64,000 bases of DNA from Imperialibacter sp040222815 (GCF_040222815.1 NZ_JAVKCH010000036.1:62001-126000), one strand, 5' to 3'. Counted from the first letter of the stretch, positions 51,865 through 60,262 are shown. Notes: generated by a model from the letters alone, not told the origin. Numbers and translations: made by a program.

Positions 51865-52992
51865 TTATACGTTCTCGTGCTGGAAGGCTGCAAGAGGCGT
51901 TTTAACTAAAATTTTGATGTCCATCCACAGAGAATAGTTTTCCGCATATTCAATATCCAGGCGTTTGCGGCTGTCTTCCGACGTGGCTTTTTTGCCTCTT
52001 TCGGTCACCTGCCAAAGGCCGGTGATGCCGGCTGGTGCCATAAATCGCTTCGACCAGTCGTCGGACGTAAGCTTCTCAGCTTCGTACAACGGGAGGGGAC
52101 GGTTGCCAACGATTGACATATGCCCCAGCAGCACATTGAAAAGTTGCGGCAATTCGTCTATGCTTGAGTTGCGGATAATTTTGCCAACCCGGGTAATTCT
52201 GGGGTCATTGTTGATTTTAACAAACGAGTTTTTCTCTTCTTTTTGCTTGAAGGCAGCGAACTTCGGTTCTTCCACCCAGTAGTCGTCACCAATCAAAACG
52301 TTCTCGTCGTCAAAGGCGATACTTTGATCAACACCGTCAACTTTTGTTGTAGGATCCTCTACGGCTTTATCGTCCTGGGCGTAGTGATTCAAATGCTTCA
52401 TGTTTTCCAGCAGCTTGTCAGCATCGGGTCTCATGGAGCGGAATTTGTAAAAGGGGAATATTTTGTAGCCTGTGCCTACTCTGGGCGATTGATAGACAAT
52501 CGGTCCTTTGGATTCCAGCTTGATGAGAATGGCCACCAGAATAAGAATGGGGCTGATCATAAGAATGATCATCGAAGACACGATGATGTCAAATAGCCGC
52601 TTTGATAGTGGCATTTTGAAAGTGGTGACATTTTTCTTTTCAGCTTTTTTTTCTGAAGTGAAATGTATCAGGGTCTTGACGATCCCCACGAAGGTTTCTT
52701 TATTTTTCGAATATTGAACTACATCGACAATAAATGGAGGTAGCTGCATGGCTGCTGGGATAGCGATGTTGTCGAAGTCGACAAGTACCACCTTCTTGTA
52801 GCAACTTTTTTCGGCTTGCTCCTTTACGAGGTCTCTCAACTGCTGTTGAATATCCGGCTGCGCCTCAATGAAGACAAGGTTATTAGCCTGCGTGCCCTCA
52901 ACGGAAGGGTGCCACGACACAGCGACTCCATTGGCCGTAAGCTCCTCGGTAACGGGTAAAAGTCTATTTCCTATAGCTGCAATTTTCATCAT
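51865..52992 (-). CDS. initiating sugar transferase (undecaprenyl-phosphate type)
   Basis: 375 residues from the ATG at 52992, one base after the stop of the receiver gene; a longer frame to 53025 would overlap that gene. Residues 1-115 form an unassigned alpha/beta domain (MKIAAIGNRLLPVTEEL, KKVVLVDFDNIAIPAAM) that looks receiver-like. The bacterial sugar transferase domain follows: KRLFDIIVSSMIILMISPIL (helix), FYKFRSMRPDAD, SSIDELPQLFNVLLGHMSIV, PAGITGLWQV. It starts the repeat unit by placing a sugar phosphate on undecaprenyl phosphate. Confidence 0.92.
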   Translation of the reverse strand: MMKIAAIGNRLLPVTEELTANGVAVSWHPSVEGTQANNLVFIEAQPDIQQQLRDLVKEQAEKSCYKKVVLVDFDNIAIPAAMQLPPFIVDVVQYSKNKETFVGIVKTLIHFTSEKKAEKKNVTTFKMPLSKRLFDIIVSSMIILMISPILILVAILIKLESKGPIVYQSPRVGTGYKIFPFYKFRSMRPDADKLLENMKHLNHYAQDDKAVEDPTTKVDGVDQSIAFDDENVLIGDDYWVEEPKFAAFKQKEEKNSFVKINNDPRITRVGKIIRNSSIDELPQLFNVLLGHMSIVGNRPLPLYEAEKLTSDDWSKRFMAPAGITGLWQVTERGKKATSEDSRKRLDIEYAENYSLWMDIKILVKTPLAAFQHENV

Positions 52993-52993
52993 G

Positions 52994-53386
52994 TTAGGCT
53001 GTTTGTTGAACCTTATGGGAGGCAAGAATACCTTCGATTTTCACCTGTAGTTCAACGGGATTGAAAGGTTTGGTGATAAAGTCAGAAGCACCGGCCTTGA
53101 GGCAGTTAATTCTGTTATTGCTGTTGCCCTTGCCGGAAAGGATAACCACCGGAAGATGTTTGTACACGGCCGAAGACTTGAGATAAACCAAAAGCTCCAA
53201 CCCGTTCATGCCGTCGAGGTCAAAATCAGCAAGCACCAGGTGGGGTGTTCTTGTCTTGTCGTGTAAAACTTCGAGCGCTTCCTCTCCGCTACTCACCACT
53301 TCAGCTTCAAATGAGCTTCCGAGAATGTGCTTAAGAAAGCTCCGCATCATTTCGTTGTCGTCAATAATCAAAAGTTTACTTTTCAT
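52994..53386 (-). CDS. stand-alone receiver-domain protein
   Basis: 130 residues, only a receiver domain: acidic pocket DD at 9-10, phosphoacceptor Asp54 (LVLADFDLDGMNG), Thr/Ser in VVILSGKGN, Lys in DFITKPFNP. There is no output domain. It is the first gene of the exopolysaccharide locus and is separated from the sugar transferase by one base, so it probably controls polysaccharide synthesis by protein contact, perhaps with the transferase's N-terminal domain. No kinase gene is adjacent. Confidence 0.9.
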   Translation of the reverse strand: MKSKLLIIDDNEMMRSFLKHILGSSFEAEVVSSGEEALEVLHDKTRTPHLVLADFDLDGMNGLELLVYLKSSAVYKHLPVVILSGKGNSNNRINCLKAGASDFITKPFNPVELQVKIEGILASHKVQQTA

Positions 53387-53710
53387 GGTTTTGTCGTTTT
53401 ATGGATGATCAAATGTAATTGGAGATGCTCCCAGGCAGAGGAACCTTTAGACGATTGGTAGGCTTTTATCGATATTTGGGGGGTAATGAAATGATGTTTA
53501 GAAATGAATATTGGTATTTCAAAATAGATTTTATCGCCTCAATTGGCCGATAAGTTGCTATGTATGTGTTAGTAATGTTATATTTCGGCGTTTTTCATTA
53601 TTGAAAGATATTTTATAGTTTCACCAACTAGGGATGTAGGCAACTGAGAAGGCCGGATTGCTCCGAACAGTGGTTTTTTTAGCTCAAAACCAGCTAGTTT
53701 GGCGGGGTTT

Positions 53711-53741
53711 CACTTGGCATGCAAGTGATTGCCTGGCAATC
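53711..53741. promoter_or_regulatory. two abutting inverted repeats
   Basis: CACTTG gcatg CAAGTG (53711-53727) abuts GATTGCC t GGCAATC (53727-53741), a 15-bp palindrome with one central base. The shared edge reads GTGATTG, the same word as in the repeat at 53782-53808. Confidence 0.55.
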
Positions 53742-53781
53742 GGCAGCATTATCTTATTGTATTATTTGTGTAATTGACTTG

Positions 53782-53808
53782 GAACAATCACAAAACGAGT
53801 GATTGTTC
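53782..53808. promoter_or_regulatory. 10-bp perfect inverted repeat before the OmpA/PD40 gene
   Basis: GAACAATCAC aaaacga GTGATTGTTC, perfect over 10 bp, ends 23 bp before the ATG at 53832. It overlaps the expected 5' UTR and is either an operator or an mRNA hairpin that could hide the start region. Confidence 0.6.
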
Positions 53809-53831
53809 AACAAGACCCTTAGTTCGACACC

Positions 53832-55916
53832 ATGCCTCGATTGTTTCTGTTTTTTGTACTAATAGCCACGTATTTTACCGCCTCTGCTCAAAACGTGGAT
53901 AGAATGCTTCGTGATGCGGAAAAGATTTTTTATGATGAAAATTTCGTTTTGGCTCGGGAAAAGTACAAAGAGATACTAGAAATAGACCCCAAACAAACCA
54001 AAGCAAAGTACCACTATCTCATTAGTCACTTCCTTACCGATGGCAGAGGCAAGCCAATAGATGAATTATTAGAATTGGACGATATTCAGGGGAAAAAGGA
54101 CAAGTTCTTTTCATACTGGCTGGGTAGAATTTATTTTGGAAACTATGATGCCCAGCATGCCATTAAGCATTTCCAGATCTTTTTGGACCTGAGAGCAAAG
54201 AAGAGTGAGGAGATTGTAGATGAGACCAAGCGTTTCTTTACTGATGCGGAATGGCTCCTGAAATACCTGAGGAATCCTGATGATTTCGAGATTAGGCTCG
54301 TTCCAGGTGTCAACTCTGAGCAAAACGACCTTTCTCCGGTATTTTTTAGTGGCAACGATGAGTTACTGTTTCTTTCCTCACGCTCCAGCGAAGGCAAAGA
54401 AGATGTATACAGGGTGTATCATACTAAGTTTGGAGAGTCCACTTGGGAAAAGCCGACACAAATTCCGTTGCTGGGAGACTTTGAGTATGAAAATGCCAAT
54501 CTGGAAGTGGTGAATGAAGACGGAAAGCTGTTTGTTTTTGACAGAAAAAAGGGAGGGCGCCTCTTTTATAGTGAGCAAAAAAACGGCCAGTGGACAGTCC
54601 CAGCCGAGTTTGACGCCATGTTGTCTAACGCCCACGTTCATTCTCATTTTTTTATCAATCCCAAAGAGAACCGGGTAATATTTGCTTCCAACGATGGAAA
54701 GAAAGGCAAGGATTTTGACCTTTTTGAGTCACTAAAAGATCCTGCAACAGCGAAATGGAGTGAGCCAACATTACTGCCAGGAAGCGTAAACTCCACTTTT
54801 AATGAGCTTAGCCCCTATTTGAGTGCCGACGGAAATACCCTGTATTTCAGCTCAGACCGGATTGGGTTTGTTGGGGGATACGATGTGTTTAGTTCAGCAT
54901 TTAACGAAGCCACGAAGACGTGGGGAGCACCAGTGAATATGGGGTTTCCAATTAACTCCCCTGATAATGAGTTGAACTTTAAAATGAAGGTGGATGGTGA
55001 GGAAGGATATTTTTCATCGGATCGCATACACGGTATGGGAGCTTTCGATATCTATTACTTCTGGGCCATTGAGAAGGTCAACATAAAGGGTGTGATCACT
55101 GACGGGGCCACAGGTATGCCGTGCGTCGACTGCCAGATCAAATTCCACCCTTCGAGCTATTACGATGAGTCGTTCACCAGTTTTACGGGCGAGTCTGGCG
55201 CCTACGGAAACGAGATTATTGCCGACGAGATTTTCGTGGTTGAGATTTTCGATGTCGATGAAAACATGATTTACAACAATAGCCTCCAGATCAAGGCGTC
55301 GGGTGGTTTGGCAACCACACTCACCAGAAACTTTGTTATTGGGGGAGAGCAAACGGAGGAGATGTTCACGGTAACCAATATCGATGTAAAAATGCCTGAG
55401 CAGGCCGATACAGACTACCTCATCGCCAGTAAGGAAAAGGCAGTGGTGGAGCTGATCAATGAGGGTGGGGTTGAAAACTCAGGTAGCGGAAGCACAGGAA
55501 CAAGCGCTACCACCGCCGCTGGTAGTAATAGTCAGACTCATAGTCACAAATACAAAGAAGCTATCCGAAAGCTGGTAAGACCAAACGTATATTTTGAAAA
55601 TACCAAAGTCTATTTCTCTGCTGACTACCAACCGCTGTTGGATGAGGTGTTGTCTTTAATGCGAAAAGATGAAAGTCTAGTAATTGAAGTGGCTGGCCAC
55701 ACTGATAATTTTGGAGGTGCGAAGATCAATATGGTGATCTCGCAAAATAGAGCGGAGTCAATTAAAAAGCATCTTGTCGGAAGAGGTATTGCTGCCAGCC
55801 GGATCATCGCCAAGGGATATGGAGAAACCAAGCCTATGGCTAGTAACGATCAGGAATTGGAGGGGCGGGAGCTCAATAGAAGAGTAGAGTTTCTGGTGGT
55901 AGCGGAAGGTAACTAG
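53832..55916 (+). CDS. OmpA-family protein with TPR and PD40 repeats
   Basis: 694 residues. A signal peptide ends TASAQ. TPR-like helices follow (about 22-130), then PD40/WD40-like propeller repeats (about 165-400: DLSPVFFSGNDELLFLSSRS, LSPYLSADGNTLYFSSDR, GGYDVFSSAF), a small carboxypeptidase-regulatory-like domain (about 415-500), and a C-terminal OmpA peptidoglycan-binding domain (about 585-694: VAGHTDNFGG, SQNRAESIKKHL, GYGETKP, NRRVEF). This family is linked to gliding and type IX secretion-related envelope structures in Bacteroidota. Its role with the neighbouring exopolysaccharide genes is inference. Confidence 0.92.
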   Translation: MPRLFLFFVLIATYFTASAQNVDRMLRDAEKIFYDENFVLAREKYKEILEIDPKQTKAKYHYLISHFLTDGRGKPIDELLELDDIQGKKDKFFSYWLGRIYFGNYDAQHAIKHFQIFLDLRAKKSEEIVDETKRFFTDAEWLLKYLRNPDDFEIRLVPGVNSEQNDLSPVFFSGNDELLFLSSRSSEGKEDVYRVYHTKFGESTWEKPTQIPLLGDFEYENANLEVVNEDGKLFVFDRKKGGRLFYSEQKNGQWTVPAEFDAMLSNAHVHSHFFINPKENRVIFASNDGKKGKDFDLFESLKDPATAKWSEPTLLPGSVNSTFNELSPYLSADGNTLYFSSDRIGFVGGYDVFSSAFNEATKTWGAPVNMGFPINSPDNELNFKMKVDGEEGYFSSDRIHGMGAFDIYYFWAIEKVNIKGVITDGATGMPCVDCQIKFHPSSYYDESFTSFTGESGAYGNEIIADEIFVVEIFDVDENMIYNNSLQIKASGGLATTLTRNFVIGGEQTEEMFTVTNIDVKMPEQADTDYLIASKEKAVVELINEGGVENSGSGSTGTSATTAAGSNSQTHSHKYKEAIRKLVRPNVYFENTKVYFSADYQPLLDEVLSLMRKDESLVIEVAGHTDNFGGAKINMVISQNRAESIKKHLVGRGIAASRIIAKGYGETKPMASNDQELEGRELNRRVEFLVVAEGN

Positions 55917-55936
55917 TATGGGCACTCTGGAAAACT

Positions 55937-55961
55937 AAAAAGCCGCTATTAACGGCTTTTT
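55937..55961. terminator. bidirectional intrinsic terminator
   Basis: AAAAAGCCG ctattaa CGGCTTTTT, a perfect 9-bp stem between the convergent OmpA-type and PepSY-type genes. Confidence 0.9.
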
Positions 55962-55980
55962 CATGATATAGAGGTTATTT

Positions 55981-56523
55981 TTAACCCAGTAAGAAGAGAA
56001 AAATCAAAGGAAACAAAAGCCCAATGGCGGCCAGTTTCCACCCTCTTTTTCTGAAACTTTTGTCACCTTTCACAATAAACATCCCGGTGAAGGCGATGAC
56101 AAGCATGGCCACCCCGAATATGTCGGAGTAGTAGATCCAGAAGTCACTGGTGTCTACATGAAGCTTGGTCATTTGACCGAGAAGCGGTGTGGTCATGTAT
56201 TTTTCCAGCTTTCCTCTGCCCGTGCTCACGTCCATTGTCACGTCTTGATTAGCGTAGGAAACTCTCAAGGTATTTCCGTCCATGCTGTACCTGCGAAGCT
56301 GGTCATCTATGGACTGAGTTGCGGAAAACGATTTGATGAAGTCATCGTTAATCGATTCGGCGCTGACGGGAGTCATTGTGATTTCCTGTGAAGTATACTT
56401 TACCCGACTCGGGTGCCACACTCTTCGGTGATTGAGGAAAATTCCTGAAAAAGAAAAGGCAATAATGAGGCCTATATAAAAATAGGCGATGTCCCTGTGG
56501 GTGTTTCGTGCGGTTAGCTTCAT
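55981..56523 (-). CDS. PepSY-associated membrane protein
   Basis: 180 residues from the ATG at 56523, chosen because MKLTARNTHRDIAYFYIGLI is the usual opening of the family; an in-frame start at 56568 adds 15 residues. A first helix (IAYFYIGLIIAFSFSGIFLN), a periplasmic segment of about 90 residues, and two C-terminal helices (FGVAMLVIAFTGMFIV and LAAIGLLFPLIFLFLLG). It belongs to the PepSY-TM-like proteins found beside iron-uptake or redox genes; no such partner is next to it here. Confidence 0.8.
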   Translation of the reverse strand: MKLTARNTHRDIAYFYIGLIIAFSFSGIFLNHRRVWHPSRVKYTSQEITMTPVSAESINDDFIKSFSATQSIDDQLRRYSMDGNTLRVSYANQDVTMDVSTGRGKLEKYMTTPLLGQMTKLHVDTSDFWIYYSDIFGVAMLVIAFTGMFIVKGDKSFRKRGWKLAAIGLLFPLIFLFLLG

Positions 56524-56643
56524 TTCAGTTCGCTTTTTTGCGGTGAAATTATACATTTCATCTAACAAAATTTGGTAAAATCGACGTTGACTTACTTTTT
56601 CAGGATGCCAGAGTGTTATTCGGCTACCCGTTGGCGGCCGAGT

Positions 56644-57054
56644 TTACTTACTAATCAATTTATCTACAGAGTATTTGCCACCCCCCATAATCAGCAGAGA
56701 GATGAAAATAATCAGGAACAGAAAGGGCTTTTCCTTGGTGCCAAAAGGGTCTGCGGCGTGAGCCACGAAGCCTGCTGTTGTCATCGTTACAATGAGAGGG
56801 ATAGCGGCCAGGCGTGTGGCAGCGCCCAGCATAATGAGGATGGCACACACAAATTCGGCAAACACAGCAAGAGACAGGGAGACGGTTGAGCCAAGCCCCA
56901 TGAAATCCATGAAGCGGATTTCCCCTCCGGAGAACAGGCGTTGGAACTTACCGAAGCCATGAGTTAACATAAAAGCGCCCGAAAACAGCCTGAGAACGAG
57001 GAGGCCAAGTGAGACATAGTTTTCATTGATCGAGCTGGAGAAAAGTTTTTTCAT
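56644..57054 (-). CDS. DoxX-family membrane protein
   Basis: 136 residues from the ATG at 57054, chosen because the family starts just ahead of the first helix; the frame is open to 57102. Four membrane helices with the DoxX pattern LRLFSGAFMLTHGFGKFQRL, LAVFAEFVCAILIMLGAATR, PLIVTMTTAGFVAHAADPF. DoxX proteins are small inner-membrane proteins tied to redox or thiol stress in some bacteria. It lies 33 bp after the DUF5916 gene on the same strand. Confidence 0.88.
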   Translation of the reverse strand: MKKLFSSSINENYVSLGLLVLRLFSGAFMLTHGFGKFQRLFSGGEIRFMDFMGLGSTVSLSLAVFAEFVCAILIMLGAATRLAAIPLIVTMTTAGFVAHAADPFGTKEKPFLFLIIFISLLIMGGGKYSVDKLISK

Positions 57055-57086
57055 AGTAGAAAATTTAACGGGATTCAATAATAGCA

Positions 57087-59312
57087 TTAAAGGGTAAACC
57101 AATAGTTCAGCTTAAACACGATGGCCTTGCTTTTGGCCTTCAGGAAAGGATCTGCAAAGTAGTTGTCGGTGTATACCAAATAGAGGTCAGACATAGGCTT
57201 ATACCTCCATTGCAGCCTGCTGTTGATATTGAAGTTGTTTCTCTGGGTGTTGTACTGAAAGAAAGTTATCCAGAACAGACTATTGGAAAAATTGATTTCT
57301 GATCGCTGGCTAAATAAGCTTATGCTTGCGCTGCCGTAGCCTTCAGCAAAGGCCAGCTCGTTTTGCTCGAAGCCAAGTGAAAAGTTGCCCCAGGGCTGTA
57401 GCCGATAGGTAAATTCTGTTTGGTATCGCTGAATTTCGCCGTTATAGAAGCCACCAGCACCGGCCTCAACTGAAAAAGCCAGCTTTTTTCGTTCATCTGA
57501 CTCGTAGGCAATATTGAATTGGCTGAACTGATAAGTGCCGGGTGGGAGCGGTGTATCGTCAATGAAAGCCGTGTGAAAAAGCAGCCGAACGTCGTTGCTG
57601 CTCAGCTCTGTTTCTATTCCAGATGTATTTTTAAAGTTGATTTCATAGCCCAGGGAGGAAGATCTTTCATTGAGTGTCCAGTCGGGATTCCAATCTACAC
57701 TGGTGCTCGTTTGAATTTCATGGGTATTGATGTTGCCTCCATTGGTGGGGCGGATGGTATAGCTAGCCTGACTGTATATATGTTCAAATCCCAGTCTGAT
57801 AACAGTGTCTCGCAGCGCATCATAGTTTTCTAACCTCGGAATGAAGCCCATGTCGGCATGAAAGTCGGTAGGAACGGAGATATAGTCTGCGAACAGAGAC
57901 CAGTGCCTGTCGTCATACCCGGCGGTATAGTGTTGTGAATAAGAAACACCGGCACCTGGCTTTTCAGATACGCTTACAAGGGCTGTGCCCGTTATGGATC
58001 CCGGAATATTGGAGTAGTCGAACCCAATCCCCCCATTTCGCCCATAATTGGTTTTATCGGTTCCCGCTCCAGCAACAAAGCTTTGCCTGTTATGAAAATA
58101 GCCTTTGATGAGCGACCTGCTAAAAACACGTTGGTTAACGGCGACGGCTGTGTAATTCTGTGCTTCGGTGTCGTCTGTTTCCCTGGTTTGAATGTTCATA
58201 ACGCCTACTCGCATGCGCTGTGTGAGGTTACCACTCAATCTGGCACCTGCCAGGATGGGGATCGGCCGGGCGTTTTCGTCGAGCCCTATTCGTCGGGAAA
58301 AAAAGGGACGATTCGGGCCACCACCGAAACCGGAAAACAGATCTGCATTTTCCAGAAAGAAGGTTCGCCTTTCAGGATAATTGAGACTAAAACGGGTCAG
58401 GTTGGTTTGTTGCACGTCTACCTCAATCTGGGAGAAGTCGGGCAATACAGTAAGGTCCAGGTTGAGGGAAGAGGTAATGCCAATTTTCGCATCCAAACCG
58501 CCCGCCAGGTCAGCTGAGGTGACAGGTACTTCGTCTTCCCGGTTGTTGTTGATGCCTCCAGTGACAAAGGGGATCACCGATAAGTTGGTTTTTACAGGGT
58601 CTGGGGCTTTGTCCCATACCATCGATCCGGTATAGCCCAAATCATAGCCGTCGAAGTTGATAGGGATATTGGTCCAGGCGTGGTATTGATTAGCTTTCAC
58701 ATCGTTGCGGATGAAGTTGATGCCCCACTCATCATTATTGGCTTCAAATCGAAGTGTTTTGAACGGGATGGCCATTTCTACTATCCAGCGGTCTTCATGC
58801 CTGGTTACTTCAGAGAACCACTTGTTGTCCCAGCTAAAATTGAGGTTGTTGGAGCTCGAGGCCAGCAGGTCTTCGGCCTGCACATTCATGGGGCTTACAC
58901 CAAAAAAGAAGCCGTTGGTTTTTTTATTGACTGGGTCAAGCACCACTGCGATGCCGTCGCCATCAAAGTACCGGATATCCCTTTTAAGCGTTTGTACCAC
59001 GTAGTAGCTGGTGTCGTAGCACACGGCGCTTATGTACAGAAATTTCTCATCGTAGGCAGCACGCATTTCTGTTTGCCGGGGTGCTTTTTGGTCGTCTCTT
59101 GGAAATTTCATCCAGAAGTCAGTCGCTACATCGGCGGTTTGCCAGGTACTTTCGTTGAGTTCGCCGTCAAGCACGATAGGATCTTTGGCTCGCTCTATTC
59201 TGAGCTGATACTTTGACTGAAATCCGGTATTTTTCTTATCGTTGACTTCCTGGGAGGTTGCGTCGAGGAAAAAAAGTTGTCCAAAAATGAACGTAATTAT
59301 GGTTTTGCGCAT
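57087..59312 (-). CDS. DUF5916 secreted/outer-membrane protein with CBM9-like domain
   Basis: 741 residues from the ATG at 59312, chosen because it opens a signal peptide (MRKTIITFIFGQLFFLDATS); the frame is open to 59357. An N-terminal carbohydrate-binding-like domain (about 30-210: LDGELNESTWQTADVATDFW, DEKFLYISAVCYD, IVEMAIPFKTL) is followed by the DUF5916 part (YPERRTFFLENADLFSGFG) and a long C-terminal barrel ending LKAKSKAIVFKLNYWFTL. It is probably an outer-membrane barrel with a periplasmic or surface binding domain. Function unknown. Confidence 0.9.
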   Translation of the reverse strand: MRKTIITFIFGQLFFLDATSQEVNDKKNTGFQSKYQLRIERAKDPIVLDGELNESTWQTADVATDFWMKFPRDDQKAPRQTEMRAAYDEKFLYISAVCYDTSYYVVQTLKRDIRYFDGDGIAVVLDPVNKKTNGFFFGVSPMNVQAEDLLASSSNNLNFSWDNKWFSEVTRHEDRWIVEMAIPFKTLRFEANNDEWGINFIRNDVKANQYHAWTNIPINFDGYDLGYTGSMVWDKAPDPVKTNLSVIPFVTGGINNNREDEVPVTSADLAGGLDAKIGITSSLNLDLTVLPDFSQIEVDVQQTNLTRFSLNYPERRTFFLENADLFSGFGGGPNRPFFSRRIGLDENARPIPILAGARLSGNLTQRMRVGVMNIQTRETDDTEAQNYTAVAVNQRVFSRSLIKGYFHNRQSFVAGAGTDKTNYGRNGGIGFDYSNIPGSITGTALVSVSEKPGAGVSYSQHYTAGYDDRHWSLFADYISVPTDFHADMGFIPRLENYDALRDTVIRLGFEHIYSQASYTIRPTNGGNINTHEIQTSTSVDWNPDWTLNERSSSLGYEINFKNTSGIETELSSNDVRLLFHTAFIDDTPLPPGTYQFSQFNIAYESDERKKLAFSVEAGAGGFYNGEIQRYQTEFTYRLQPWGNFSLGFEQNELAFAEGYGSASISLFSQRSEINFSNSLFWITFFQYNTQRNNFNINSRLQWRYKPMSDLYLVYTDNYFADPFLKAKSKAIVFKLNYWFTL

Positions 59313-59319
59313 AAATCCG

Positions 59320-59329
59320 ACCGATCGGT
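59320..59329. promoter_or_regulatory. 10-bp palindrome ACCGATCGGT before the DUF5916 start
   Basis: ACCGATCGGT ends 8 bp upstream of the ATG at 59312, with a further CCGA half-site next to it. The form resembles TetR-type operators. No TetR gene is in the window. Confidence 0.4.
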
Positions 59330-59429
59330 TATAGAGTGTTGATTGTGTCGTTGACAAAGAAAATGGGTTGACGTGCGACAGTCAACTAAAGATTTGTTGG
59401 GCGGAGTGTAAAAGAATGTCACCGGACAA

Positions 59430-59465
59430 AAAAAGACGGCCACCTTTTCAGGTAGCCGTCTTTTT
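59430..59465. terminator. intrinsic terminator after vapBC
   Basis: AAAAAGACGGC / GCCGTCTTTTT, an 11-bp stem extended by ACC/GGT around TTTTCA. It ends the minus-strand vapBC transcript. Its core GGCCACC-TTTTCA-GGTAGCC is almost the same as that of the terminator at 60214-60235. Confidence 0.88.
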
Positions 59466-59500
59466 GCCTGCAAAAGTGATTCCATTGACTTTCCTATCAT

Positions 59501-59898
59501 TCAAACCCGGTTTTCGATTTTCAGAGAAGTGACTCTTGTGAACTCTTTCTCTTTGTTGGTTTCAAGTGTCTGATCAAGGCTGAGTGCGTGAGCTGCCATC
59601 AGGATATCCAGGGGGCTAATGGGCTTTCCCTTGTTTTCGAGATCCGCTCTTATTTTGCCACAGCCATGGCGGCATCGATATCAAAGGGTAGGATTTCCAA
59701 TGGAATAAGAAATTGAGCAAGCGCAAGCTTATTTTTCTCGGCCAGTGCACTGTTCATTACTCCGTAATTCAGTTCAGATAGTATTATTGAAGAAATCCCG
59801 ATTTTACCCAAAGGGATAGACCGAAATCTTTCAAAAAAATGAAGCGGTTTTTGCTTGATAATGTAGATGCAAATATTCGTGTCGAGAATAAACATCAA
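59501..59898 (-). pseudogene. vapC: vapC PIN-domain toxin, frameshifted
   Basis: The intact start gives MMFILDTNICIYIIKQKP (first PIN Asp) and continues to DIDAAMAVAK, then stops at 59650 after 82 codons. Shifting -1 at that point restores the missing end: IRADLENKGKPISPLDILMA, AHALSLDQTLETNKEKEF and SLKIENRV, stopping at 59501. The rejoined length (about 132 residues) is normal for VapC. The break is at a run of four A on the minus strand (59653-59656); five A would restore the frame. Without the C-terminal acidic residues the toxin should be inactive. Confidence 0.88.
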
Positions 59899-60131
59899 TC
59901 AAACGACTCCCTTTTTTGCTGATCTGGTTGACCTTTCACTGTCATGAAGTCGTCAGAAAACTCATTCACACTATCAATCAAACTCTTCCAGGGATCGTGG
60001 AAAGGGATAATATACAACACATTGCCAACCTTTTTGAGGTAGGCCTTATTGTCATTAATCTTAAGGCTCTCGGGTATTCCAATCAACTGAGTGCCTGTAG
60101 AATCTTTTATATCAATTGTTTCGAAACCCAT
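59895..60131 (-). CDS. vapB: VapB-type antitoxin (AbrB/SpoVT fold)
   Basis: 78 residues. The N-terminal part is a swapped-hairpin AbrB-like DNA-binding domain (TGTQLIGIPESLKINDNKAY, VGNVLYIIPFHDPWKSLIDS). The C-terminal part (EFSDDFM, QPDQQKRESFD) is the toxin-binding tail usual for VapB. Its stop overlaps the vapC start by 4 bp. It should neutralise VapC and repress the operon. It looks intact although the toxin is broken. Confidence 0.88.
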   Translation of the reverse strand: MGFETIDIKDSTGTQLIGIPESLKINDNKAYLKKVGNVLYIIPFHDPWKSLIDSVNEFSDDFMTVKGQPDQQKRESFD

Positions 60132-60179
60132 GGCGTCATTTTCAACTAATGTACAAAATTAAAGAAAAAGGAAAACAAG

Positions 60180-60198
60180 GCAGGTTTCACCTGCTTTT
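60180..60198 (-). terminator. second hairpin downstream of trxA
   Basis: GCAGGT ttc ACCTGC, 6-bp stem with an A-rich left flank, so it has a U-tract on the minus strand. It follows the hairpin at 60214-60235. Confidence 0.55.
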
Positions 60199-60213
60199 CT
60201 TTATAACGAGAAA

Positions 60214-60235
60214 AGGCCACCCTTTCAGGTAGCCT
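60214..60235 (-). terminator. intrinsic terminator after trxA
   Basis: AGGC-c-ACC / GGT-a-GCCT around CTTTCA, 28 bp after the trxA stop, with GAGAAAA on the left giving a U-tract on the minus strand. Confidence 0.7.
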
Positions 60236-60262
60236 CTCTATTATTTATTCCTCAGTAGCTGA

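Larger units (their letters stand above)
53387..53831. other. 445-bp divergent regulatory region
   Basis: It lies between the exopolysaccharide locus (minus) and the OmpA/PD40 gene (plus). The half near the OmpA-type gene holds three inverted repeats sharing GTGATTG (listed separately). On the exopolysaccharide side a CTATTTTG-like element is close to, but not a match for, the -7 consensus. No gene is supported. Confidence 0.6.
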
